The notes beneath the pieces are model-generated. The model was not told the origin of the DNA and searched no databases. It saw only the letters and a list, made by a program, of their open reading frames with translations. Of a DNA stretch of 64,000 nucleotides, positions 46,638 through 58,125 are shown one piece after another; position 1 is the first letter of the stretch, and each line of letters opens with the position of its first letter. The stretch comes from Copromyces sp. CBS 386.78. Lineage: Eukaryota > Ascomycota > Sordariomycetes > Sordariales > Sordariaceae. The stretch covers positions 434,001 to 498,000 of the forward strand of contig MU839080.1 in assembly GCA_030685235.1 (NCBI GenBank), given 5' to 3'. The translations under genes and the position numbers were made by a program.

Positions 46638-49600
46638 GTAGCAATGAGGAGTGCCAAACGCGCTCACTGCAGCTTGAATATTGTCAGCCACTCAAGACGG
46701 ATTGGAATGCTGGTGTTGATGTCCTCCGACTCAGACATTTCATCGCCAGGATGTATCCAAGTCTACCGTGCAGGCCAGCTCAGATGGGGAGCTGTCGAAA
46801 GTGTGTTTGGCTCCGGGGCGGGGGGGTTTGTGAGATGGTCCTGACATCAATGTCAGTAGCATGCGATGCCCATTGTGGATGTAACAACATATACATACAT
46901 TGATGACATGGTGATATAGGTACCAATTTGGTGTCATTGGACTGCTCCTTAGGCCGCTCCCCAGCAGATGGTCTGTTTTGGGGGGTAATAACGTGCCTGT
47001 GCAGTGTGCGCTGCGTTCGGTGCTCCTCTAGGTGATGGCTCGATGCGCTCAAAGGGGGTTTCGGAGGTCTTATTTCTGAGTGCCGCTTGGTATGTGTGAC
47101 GGGAGGAAACATAGTGGGCTTGGTGTACATGCTGCCGAAGGTGTAGCTCGTCGATGAAATTGACCACAGTTGTAATATCACCGGACCCGGGAACAAACCA
47201 AGTAATTGGGTGTAGTGTTCCATTGCCTTCAAGCGCAAGGACAATGAAGCCGTGAAATTCTTGACTTGGGTGAAGAATGAACGTTTGTCTACTCCATCGG
47301 ATGCGTACAGAAAAAATGAGACATGCCAAGCTCATTAAAGCTCTTGCACTGAATTGCGAGTTAGTTCGACCACTCAGGTACGAGCCGACTAGGGCGGATT
47401 AACTGCATATAATGCATGGACAACAAAACTGTCGGGCCGCCGGTATCCATACGGTCATGGTAATTGGGTTTCGAATATAAAGAGGCGATGCCCCCCTAAT
47501 GGATGAGCTTTTTTGATCATGTTCGAACGTCAGTAGATGTCTCTTCATGTTCATGACTCTCGCCATTGCGTTGAGATGCTCACGGATTGACATCCTTATC
47601 GAGTACCTTGTATTCTTTTTGCCCACGTCCACCGTCTTCACTGGTGGAAACAACAATTCAGGTTGAGCGGTTAGATATGACAAAGACAACATACATGCCT
47701 ACTGACAGCTGCCAAAGCTTATCAGCCTATAACCCTGCATTCTTTTGTCAACATCGTATTCTTTCAGTGCTCGGAAGGCTTACTGATGCTTGTGCTTACT
47801 GCTGAACATTGGGATACACCGGCAGAGTACAGTGAGTTGGGTTCGACTGGTGAATTTCATGAATTCCACTCTGTTTCCGGCCTTGAACAGATTTGTGAAT
47901 GCATCCCTTTCGCCGTTCAGAGGTCCAGACTGAGCTTACCAGTACCCAAGTGTGAGAAAATAATACGGGTCATGATCCGTAGGTGAGAGCTGGCCTTGCC
48001 CGAGCAACGCCAAACTTCTGTACAAGATGGGAGAGGACCCTGTGCACAGCCAGGTCTCCGTTCACAGAACAGTTTGATGTGGTAGTTCCTGATAGAAGTG
48101 TTAGCGTACCTAGGTATTACTTTGCCTTCACAACGTTGCGTTGCTCTGAGGTGTAAGTTACCGCAAAAACAAAGCCCCAGATCTGATAGAAACCCGGGAT
48201 CCATCTCGCTCTCTGGGCTGCAGACTCTTGCATCCATTGTCTGCACAAGAATGGATGTTGTGTGGACAAGCTCACCCCCGCATGGGAGGACGGGCAGCAG
48301 AATCTCAGGCGACCGGTACATGAATTCTATGTTCCGGACGGTCTCACACAGGTGCCTCTGGCAGGGCTGGGATTTGTGGGTTCGATCACCAATGCCCCAT
48401 CAGCCTTGATCATCTCGATTGAAGGCTTCGGATCTAGACGGCGGAAACGTTTGCGCCAACCGATCCAGCCGCCGCTTGTTGGGGTGTACGCCTTGGCCTC
48501 TGGAATGCTGATGATGCTACCTGTAGCATACATTGTTCGTTGCCGGCTTGTGGGAAACTCCGTAGCTACACCTCGACATCAATGCATACACTGTGAGCTT
48601 CGGCGGCGATGAAAAAGCCTGTGGTAGTATCGGAAACTCGGGTCCTCAACGGTATGCGGCGGTGCCAACGGATTTGATGTGGCTGATGAGGAGCTGTCAG
48701 CCTTGTTCTGTTTCGGCCCGACGATGAATCACGGGTCATGGTGCTAGAGAATCCACCTCGCCGCGCTTCGGTCTGGCATAGCATTAGCCAACGGCCAGTT
48801 TGGTATTGACGGCTAAGGTGGCCGGAACCTTGGACGACGATGCATTGGCATGGCGCATGCCGTTCGTCGAGACGCGCAATGTCGTAGGATGGGACCGAGA
48901 GGGCGTGGTAGTTAGTTGCGCCAAAGTGAATGGTGGATAGGAATAATAGTGTGTGACCGGGATGGAGAAAGACACTGCAGAAGGTAAGGTACTACCTAAT
49001 GGTTCATGTCGGCGGAGAACGTAAAATACATGTACAGTGGACAGTTTCTTTTCGTCCTTCGTTCTTTCTTTGATCAAAGGTTTGCACAGACCATATTAGG
49101 GCTTACCGCCCGCCAGAGCAAGAGCGAGTCTCCTTCGGTCGACAGCTGGCGTCCAATTGTCAACTGAACCTTTCAGCTACCTACCTGGAGGCTGTACTGA
49201 AGTGGCGGGGGGTAGCTTAGTTTAGACCTTCAAATCTGCCTCGCTTGGTGGTGAAGGGGTGACAACCTCAAAACCATCTAATACCACACACCCCAGCAAC
49301 CTGTCATGTACCGTATAAAACTGTCAAATTTGTGAGTGACTTGTCTGTCCTCCATAACACAGCTAGTGTATGTAACTACTTGATTGGGTGTTTGATACCG
49401 TTTCCTCGTAGGTAGTCCAATTGACGAGAATCAAAGGTACCGTAGAAACTCGCGAAACTCGCCGAAAGCTAACCCTCTTAGTCTGGCAGATGTAGGGCAG
49501 GAATCAGCCCAGTAAGCAAGCATAGTATAACCCTGTGCAGCCGACATGTTACGGGTGCAACACAATGTAGAATCTCGGCAGCCCAGAGTTTCTCTTGGCC

Positions 49601-51756
49601 CCAGCGGTCTCCTCCTTTATTTGTGCCCTCCCCCGACCAGAAACATTGGCCCTCCACGTTAACACACATACATTTACATGTACAGGAAGCGGGCTGATCC
49701 TGCCAGCTCCCTGTACATATCTGCCAGACTAAGAGGGATAGCTTCGGCCAGTTTCGCGAGTTTCTACGGTATGCGTGTTTGTCAGGACCAAGCCGAGGCT
49801 GCATGGGCCCTCTTACACGTACGTGAAGTCATGAACGAGACCGCTGTACCACAATTTTGATACAGATTATGGACATAAATTACAATCTTGAAATTACGGT
49901 ATAACAAGCGTCACATGCGTGAAAACAAACGTGAAAATATGAGAAATCACCTATGAACTGGATCCAGAGCCGGACACACCTCAGGCCGGGCCGGGCCAGC
50001 TTGGCCGTTCACAAAATGAAAGAACGTACAGCAAAGCACCGACCTGGTTTAAGGCTCAATTAGTCTTTTGACGGTCATCATCCCTTTGGTGTTACTCCTC
50101 GACGCTTTTGGCTGGTGAAAACAGTGCCAATTAGTATGATGGTATGGCTGAGGGATATACCGTGGCGACTCCAGTCGATAAGTTGAGTTTAGGCAAAGCC
50201 AATATAGGCGCAGATATCCAGTTGGAGCGGCGACAGTGAACCCCCCGGGGAGGTCGATAGCGTAAGCTTATAATCGGAAGTTTCCCTAACACAGATGACT
50301 CTCAAAGGAGCTCAGCTTGGGGCACAGAGATTCCTCCTCTTGTATCCATACTGTGTTGGAATATATGTTGCACTCTGTGCTTGAAATCTGTGCTTATACT
50401 TGACCTTTCGCCAAGCCACAAATCAATATGGTGCTCTGTCTTCGACACGAAGCAGTTGATAGCTATTCTCTACCTAATCCATCTGTCCGCAGTCACTTAA
50501 CTAGGTCCTTGAACTTCTACGGCATTGCAATTCTGTCCTCGCTGGGTCTGGCACATGTCAACACGTCGCATATGCCTTCATATTGCCGTGGTTCACTCCA
50601 ACACAAGAAGAAGGAAGCGGATGCGGTTGAGAGGTGAGATGGTCGGCAGCATGCAGCTTGCAGCATGTGCAGATCAGCGGCCGGCGTTTTTGCAAGCTAG
50701 AGAAGGTAAGTTGATGTAGATACCTAGGTGCTACCTCTGCAAAGTACCTATTGGCTCTCCGTTTCGTTCTCCGGACATTCCCCGATTATCGCCGCATTGA
50801 GCTCCGGGAATGAAGACTGGGGTAATCGACCACCACCCCACCCCATTTTTCACTTTATCTCTTTTCCTTTTCTCATTATGATTCTGGTTGGCAGAATTAG
50901 TTGGCTTCAGGTTACCATCTTTCGATTTGCGGTACCTTCATCAAGCATCAGCCCCGGCACCCCCGTTTGGTAACAGATCATTGCAAGAAACACGGCATTC
51001 CCAGTTCCGGGAGGATGTTGGCTTGGCTCCAACAGACGGCAACACGAGATCCAGCCTCCTCCACGGCAAGATGCTTGGAAAGTAAGGCGCTTAGATATCC
51101 AAATACCAAGAATATCATCCTTTCAATGTGGTCAAATGCTCACAACGTGACAGTATGGAACTCTTTCGGCCCTACTTCGTGTGGACCTAATGTCCAAACG
51201 TCCACTCTTTTTTTTGTGGCATTTTGCATGTTCAGGACCATCCGTGCTTCAAAAGCTTTGTCATTCAACTTCAAATGCCAAAGAGCCTTACAGCCTTGCA
51301 TGATGCATCGTCAATGCCTCACCAGTTCACTTGACCAATGAACAGAAGGTGGCGACTTTGCTCCAGAGTCTTGTGGATCACCAAATCTGCAATGTTCCAT
51401 CTGTTGATCCGTTTTGATGTCTGCCGACCAAATGAGGCAACCATTTTGCCCTACCCCGGAACAAGGCTCACGTTCCAGTCCCCTCGTCCTCCTCCGACAG
51501 AAGCCACAGCGTGTGTCCTTGCACCGAGCTGCTTAGCCTCGTCCAGTACTACAATAGCCATACGGCCCAATAGTTGGCCTAAAGGATTCGCTGTGCTTTC
51601 CTGTGGCTGGAATTGTTGGACTTTGTCAACGGGACACAAGGCCCATAGAAATCCACATGGGCTCGAGACATTAATCAGCCTCCGTCCTCACCTAGTTCAA
51701 CCCACTCCGAGACGTGCATGGCATCCCACCACATTTAGTATCACACCTTTTCTTTC
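46638..51756. other. Gene-poor stretch
   Basis: Five kilobases with frames up to about 154 codons and no domain, signal peptide or convincing splice pair. Includes an AT-rich patch near 49860..49950 and a GGGCC-rich patch near 49985..50000. No RNA gene was seen. Confidence 0.35.
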
Positions 51757-52279
51757 AACAGCCCACCCACCCACTCGCAGGCAGGCCGTCAGGTAACGCG
51801 ATTCGATACCCCTTTTCCACATAGCCGGATTTGAGATGGGGGAGTTTGGCAAGGCGCGGGTACGGGTAGTTATCCGTCGTTTGGCTGCTGACAGTTTGAC
51901 AACCGTATCTTGCACCGAGGAGATGTGCATTCATGGACTGCCCCATCCACATTCCCGTGTCCGTTCCCGTCAGCACAATGTAGGTGCCAAAGATGCTGAC
52001 GACAGATGTAATGTCCGGTGGAGATATTACCTTGATATAGCGACTTACCCCTGGCTCAGCCGCTTTTTGCAATCATCCCACCGGACAAGACAATCACCTC
52101 CACGACGAACTATCCATGTCCCCAACCTCCATCGATGCATGGAAGCTCGGACGGAACAACGATGCCTCAGATTGAGGTTGACTCCCCCCTTCCAAGTTGA
52201 GCGGCTGTCTGAGGTGAGTACGTACCAGACCAATATCAGTATCCCGTGGGGGTTGGAGTGAGCATCTGGGCCTCATCAT
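51757..52279 (-). other. Coding-like blocks with splice-like signals, unresolved
   Basis: Minus-strand translation of 51757..52072 and of two overlapping frames in 52045..52279 resembles protein, with runs such as IFGTYIVLTGTDTGMWMG. Donor-like GTAAGT (about 52051) and acceptor-like GTCAG (about 51999) could excise a 53-bp intron. No branch consensus is clear and the frames do not join convincingly. A decayed gene is possible. Confidence 0.2.
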
Positions 52280-55200
52280 GCCCTCGCTCTTCTAGGTTTG
52301 ATGCCTGTCAAGGTAATATAAGGGCTGTATTGTATTGAACAATTGCATCCTTACCGTACTTCCCTTTTTCCACTCCCACCCAATATTTCCATGGTATCCA
52401 CCGCATCGCATCGTCACCTTGCCCGTCGTGCTTTCCCGCTGCAAGCTGTTATGGCGGTAAGTAACATGAAGAGAGGCAAGATGTAAGGTACTTACACCCG
52501 GACTTGAGACAAATGCATGAATCCTGGGGAAAGAACATTGGATGCCTCTGACACTAACCATAGTACCTTCCCTGAACCCACACGGGCCCACACAAATTAC
52601 ATCAGGACACATTTTTCAGGTGGTTCACGATCGACATGTCCCAGGAAGGCTCGATTTAGATAAAGTGCAAGTGTCGTAGATAGAAAAACTGCACGGCCGA
52701 TCCGTCCCTCCGCTCTTACCTCTTTTTTCATTTTTTTTTATCTTCAAACGTGTCGTGCCTTGCATTGTGTCCACCGTCTCCTCCTCATTGAACCTTCCAT
52801 CGCCCCCCTCTCAATTCCCCTCATTTTGTCGCACGTCTCACACTTTTCTTGTGCCCATTGACCGTACCACCACTGACCCCATTCTTCCCGGCCAGTCCAG
52901 TCCAGCCCAATGCTTGTCTCATATGACAGGATATCTGGAGAAGAAAGAGCAAAAGTTCAGGTTCACTGCATTGGAGGAGAAAAAAAGGCAACTGGAACTT
53001 GGAAATGTGTTGCACTTTCGGGCAAATTCCAGAATGGCCTGATGCATTGCTGGTAGACGGGCAAGCGACGGCGGGCAACTTCCTTCTAGAGGCAAGGGGG
53101 TTGCCGGCCGACCCAAGCCCACCTGCCGACGCGGCGCCCGGGTCCCTCGGCGGCTGGTGGGGAAGAACGGGGCATCGTGCGGGCCGGTGGCGGGCCGGAG
53201 GCACTTGGTGGTTAAGTACTCGGAATGGAGGGGACTGTCCGACACTCGGCCCGCCCCTGGTGCGTGCAGCAGGCAACACTCCGTCTGGAACTCCCAACTT
53301 CCAAATCATCTTGCGACACCAACTCGAACTTTTCTTGCCTCTCCATTCCTACTTACAAGTAGGGGTTTCAAATTTCAATGCAAGGCTACCCGTTAACCTT
53401 CTTCATCCAGCCTCACCAAACTTCTCAGGCCTGAAGCACCTGAGGAGGGACATGCGCTTTCAATCTTCGATTTCCCCGATTTCCCACGTCCCGTCGCTAA
53501 ACGACGGTATTAACGCAGTAACCTTGTAACCGTTAACAGCCACCTCCTCCATCTTTCGAAACTCATCGGTCGTCGTTCAATCGCGCCTCCATACTACGCT
53601 ACACATCCACGCATCCAGGCACGTGTTCAGAAAAAAAAAAGAAAAAAAAAGGGTCGCATGTACGCATCATCGTTTGCGCTCCATTGCATTGCTTTTCTGG
53701 CGACACCTCAGTCTCCCCATTTATCCTTTCAGATCCATCGCTGACCCATTCATTACCTTGATCTAATCACAAGTCACAACATCTCATCGCCTCGTGTCCC
53801 GTCACATTTGCCAATCGTCAAACAAATCGTCACATCCGCATTTGAAACATTCCCAAAACCTGGAGAACGGAAAGAGAGCTGAGGGTGCGATTGCGATTGA
53901 GATTGCGATGCTGTGCTGTGCTCTTGTTTGGTATGTTACCAGGCACTGCACCAAAAGATGTCTAAAAGTGGCATGTTGTCGTTTGACCGCCTTTTGTTTC
54001 GATCAATTCGTTACTTCCAGGCCTGTGACCGTGGGATACAAAGAAAAGTCAAGGTACTTACGTGATCGCGCTTGGTCAAATCGTCGGCAGGGGCGAGGGG
54101 CACGCATTGTGACACTGCTTCTGGCTGCGGCGGGCTTCCCTTTGCCCTGTGCTCAGTATGGTATTTTGGGCACAGGAGGTCAGGGTAACGACGCCATGTA
54201 AGTTTTCGCTCTTTCATCATTACATAAAGTTAGGGTTAATAGAGATGCAGAGGAAGCCTCCCACGCAAAAGAAAAATGGGAGAATACTGGGGAAGGGGTG
54301 AGGCGAAGAGGGTTACTTGGGGATTCCGCGAGGCATGTAGAGGTATGCATGTTGGCTATAAGGGGAGGGGAGACTTCCACTTGGAAACCTTGCAGGTGGC
54401 AAAAAGCTGAGCCCCTAGAAAATATTCTGATCATTGACAACCTCTTGATCGACGTGACGGTGTTTCCTTGGTGCTTCGTTGGACATCGTGGCCTAGAAGT
54501 TATTGCGATGAAGACTACGGTGGCGTCTGACGGGAAATAGTTAATTTCAAAGACCAAGAGCTCTTCGTGTTATTTGGCGCATTGCCTTGTCGTACTTCGG
54601 CGTGCTAAACGGTGAATATTCGTGTTTGCGCATCGCCAGTCAGGTGTAAAGGCTCGGTGTGGCAGGTGTCGGTAGCAGGTATCAGTGGTCATCTGTAAAA
54701 GGTGTTGGTCATATTAAGGTCGAGGGGTCGGATGAATGCTCTATCTGGGTTAGGTTTATAATCTTAATCTTTCATCATGTTTGATAACATACAAGATTTA
54801 GAGTATAGGTACTTCCTGAATCTGCACGTATGCCGTCGGGCCATGCCTCTGTAACTCGTGGGCATCATGTCGTCGTGGGTTAAGACAGCAGCGCCGTTTT
54901 GATCTGACTTCCCGTCCCGCTGTCAATATTTAAAGTTTGACGCGTTAAACAGAGAGCAGGCTACGGGCACTGCGCCTTTGATTCGGCGGTAAGGATGCTC
55001 ATGTATGCAGAACGGGTTCTCCACATGGAGTCATGTAGTTTATGCATACGTTGGATCTTCATTGTGGATTCTCTGGCATGACGACGTCCTTTTTTTCATG
55101 GGGCAACGGAAGGAAGCAAAACTCTTGTCATTTGGAAAACACTCTTACATCTCACGATCCAGTTGAGTGTGCCCGGTCGATCGTTTCTCTCACCTGCGTG

Positions 55201-55320
55201 TCGAGAAAGTTGTCTCTCCTCCGTGTCGATTCCTAAGTACCTTAGTGACCAAGTCGGACGGACATGACTCGGCGCGCGCATCCAATGCAGGAACCAAAAG
55301 TAAAAACGAAAAGAAGAAAG
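52280..55320. other. Gene-poor stretch
   Basis: Contains a GC-rich patch at about 53090..53240, open on both strands by composition alone, and an A-rich tract at about 53630..53650. No supported gene or element. Confidence 0.35.
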
Positions 55321-55330
55321 AAAAAAAAAA
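55321..55330 (-). terminator. RNA polymerase III terminator of tRNA-Pro
   Basis: A run of ten T on the minus strand starts 22 bases after the tRNA 3' end, the expected pol III stop signal. Confidence 0.8.
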
Positions 55331-55351
55331 TTGAACAGATGAATTGCTTGC

Positions 55352-55423
55352 GGGCTCAGCCAGGGTTCGAACTTGGGACCACTTGCACCCAAAGCAAGTA
55401 TGCTACCACTACACCACAGAGCC
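55352..55423 (-). tRNA. tRNA-Pro (anticodon UGG), intronless
   Basis: A 72-base cloverleaf that reads proline codons. The anticodon stem CTTGC/GCAAG is perfect with loop TTTGGGT (anticodon TGG). The D arm contains TAGTGGTAG, and the T loop is TTCGAAC. The discriminator base is C, as in eukaryotic tRNA-Pro. A box TGGTGTAGTGG and B box GTTCGAACCC fit the pol III promoter consensus. Two stem positions are mismatched: T6/T67 in the acceptor stem and A52/C62 in the T stem. The molecule could therefore be a divergent or mildly decayed copy. The CCA end is not encoded, as expected for eukaryotes. Confidence 0.85.
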
Positions 55424-58102
55424 AATTGAGTCAACTCTGTTAACCTGTTCGATTTGTTGGCATTGGATCCCGTTGGCAGTTCTTATAAAGCCCCAATTAG
55501 CGGGTGAGAAGGTGCAGCGGTGACTCCTGGCCGCTCCGGATCATGTCCGGGACTCCACACCGGGACTTTACTCTGCGCCAACAATGTCATCGCCCTTTCG
55601 ACAAAGTCAAACCCGTAGGAGATTCAATGTGCCCTCCAGCATATCAGATAGGTATGTTCAACTTCACACGAAGAACGGGACGGTAGAACCCCGAATAGCG
55701 ATCTGTGTCATTCGTTCGAACAACAAGCGACGTCCTCCTGCAAGGAACTTCAACATACAGCATCCACCTACTCGGAACACCTTGCTTGCGTCACTCCGTG
55801 CTTGCTTGCCTGTGCGTCTGTCTACCCGAGTTCAAGCTCATGCAGCCCTATAAGGCTATAAGTGAATTTCCAACGACATATCATCAAGGACTGGTGTTGT
55901 CCAGCGTGCTTGAACCAGGCAAGTACCACATCCGCCACCATCAGGTTGACACTCTTCAGCTTGGCAACTCCATTCCAGCTATGTTCTTTCTCTGCGATTC
56001 GCAGCGCATCATTTTGCCTCCAATCGCGCAAGCGAGCAGCCCAGGGTCTCAGGCGCTCTTTCCAACTTTGCGCCGCGGGGGTCTAACATGATGCCGCTCC
56101 ATGTGGACCTTGTACAGATCCAATTGCGAGACATGAGAGAGTCCAGGAGGACAATGTAACTCAACACGCAAGTGTTATCCGTTCGCTCTCAAGAGCTGTT
56201 CATGTTTGCGGAGAAGGGTAGGTTCGTCTGGCAGTCGTCGTTTCCTTTTGGCGCATGCAGTTAAGTGTGGAGCACCACCTCCTGAACGGCAAGTGGGCCC
56301 TGCGCAGTGGCCCGTTCGGTCCCGGAACATGGGAGGCGCAAGTGAAAAATTTAAGTTAGCAACTTGTCTTCGGCTTGACTTGCACCAGGACAGCGGTCAG
56401 GCGGCCCATAATATTCTCATTTGGTTCACTTACTTTCCTGCACCTGTTCTCGTTTTGCCGACCTCAATTGGAACGTGAATAAATCGCAACCCTCGAGGTC
56501 GAGTCTCTCCGCCCACCAAGATTCCGCTGAGACGTTTCCGTGAAGCCCTGACGACAATGCTCTACGTCCAAAGCGTTCAACGTTTGCAATTGTGAGAATG
56601 TTTGTTATTCGAGAGTCAGGCTTTTGGCCGTTCATTTCATTTCTCACAAAACAGGTCAGAGGCAATGCGCCAGTTTTTGAGGGCGCGCCGTGTTGGCTCT
56701 GACAGAAATTGAGCACTCCTCTAACGACGCACTAGGGTATTGTGAAGCAACATCTAGGTAATAATTACAAGAATAAAGTGACTCCCAGCCGGTTAACACA
56801 CAAACCGCCGCATGACGGTGCAGTGTCCCTTGTGTCACCGAACGTCGGGAAGAGGCAAGGTCTTGGGCGGAGGTTTTTCTTTAACAACAGGAATGAAGCT
56901 GGAAACAGTTTTTCCATATTCATATACAGATTTAAACAATCTGAAAAGTTGTTTGAGATCTCCATTATGAATCACGAAGGAAATATCAAAGAGTGTCTCC
57001 AAACATCGGCGGCGACAAGGTCGTGAATACTCTCGACAGAATCTGAATTCTTGTGATGAGCAAATGAAGCCCAATACCTACATGACCGGAGATTTGACAA
57101 ACATAGAAGACTCTTGCTGTGGATTTTATGTTTCAGTCATAAGAATGGAAGGAACTATGAGCGAGTGTCTCGTGAACCTTCCCGTCGTCGTGTCGCACTG
57201 CCAAGACATTACCCCAAGTGGATCCCAACATGAAAAGAGATCATGATGCCCGGGCCTTCGATACTGCACGTTCCGCAAAAGACCGTCAATAAGGCCAGAC
57301 AAGACAGGACTGAAAGATGCAGGTCTTAGGGGTAAATGAGGCATTCCGGGCTATCTCGGGGAAAGAACGGCCCGAAGGTCGGCTGAGTCATCAGTTCAAA
57401 GAGGAAAGAGCACCTCAGAACACCACCACGGAGGAAACAGCAGAGGGCGAGTGAGTTATGTACTGAAAGCCCTTCCCTTGCGGACTGCCAGGTGGCAAGA
57501 TCCAGGTGGCCCGGCTCAACGCCACAGCACCATGCCCTGCTCACATGGACGAGAGGTGACGACAGCTGGCTGGAAGCACAGGGGCAGCTTCCCGGCACAG
57601 CTTTCAAGCTATCCAGAGTATCAAGCAGGCATCTTCACCCCCTTGTTGACCAGCTACAGGTCATTGGCCACAGATGTCGCTGCCTGGGTGTGAGCAGCTG
57701 AGTGAACAAGTAGCAGCCAGGCGGTGGGCTGCAACGACGCAAGCAGTCGGGTGGCAAGCCGTGCAAGGCAAGACGATGACACGAGTGACGCGAGGAATTG
57801 GCCATCCCAAGCTGACGGCAGGTGCTGAAGAGATTGCCATGATAAGCCTACAGATCACCGACATCACTGGGCATGGGGAGCAAAGGAAGTGGCAACCAGG
57901 CGCCAGACTGCAACGACTACGCCCACGTCAAGAGCAAGGCAGCACCACGCGAAAGGAGCTTTTCAGTATCAACGGAATTGCTGAGCCGTCATGGCTATCC
58001 TGCCAGTTACACAGCGCCTTCCAAGTGCAAGTCGCTGCTCAAAGGAGGCCAACGACGACGTGGTCTCTTCTTCCGGGCCCTCCCACTTACCGGATTAAGT
58101 GA
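55424..58102. other. Intergenic stretch, possible repetitive segment at its right end
   Basis: About 57470..58102 is somewhat GC-rich, with short repeated words such as GGTGGCAAG, and ends at a MITE-like terminus. It may be part of a larger decayed element. No transposase motif was found, and no gene is supported elsewhere in the stretch. Confidence 0.3.
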
Positions 58103-58125
58103 GGCGATTCGAGCCCAGACGAGTA
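58103..58125. mobile_element. Single terminus related to the 1.3-kb MITE
   Basis: This 23-bp segment starts GGCGATTCGAGCCCAGACGA and differs at one position from the right terminal repeat at 1382..1404. It likewise ends in TA. The opposite terminus was not found nearby, so it is either one end of a longer element extending left or a truncated copy. Confidence 0.6.

Noticed and set aside
52821..53529. Opposed frames of 162 and 176 codons around 53.1 kb
   Set aside because: Both strands are open only because of a GC-rich patch; no codon bias, domain or splice context.
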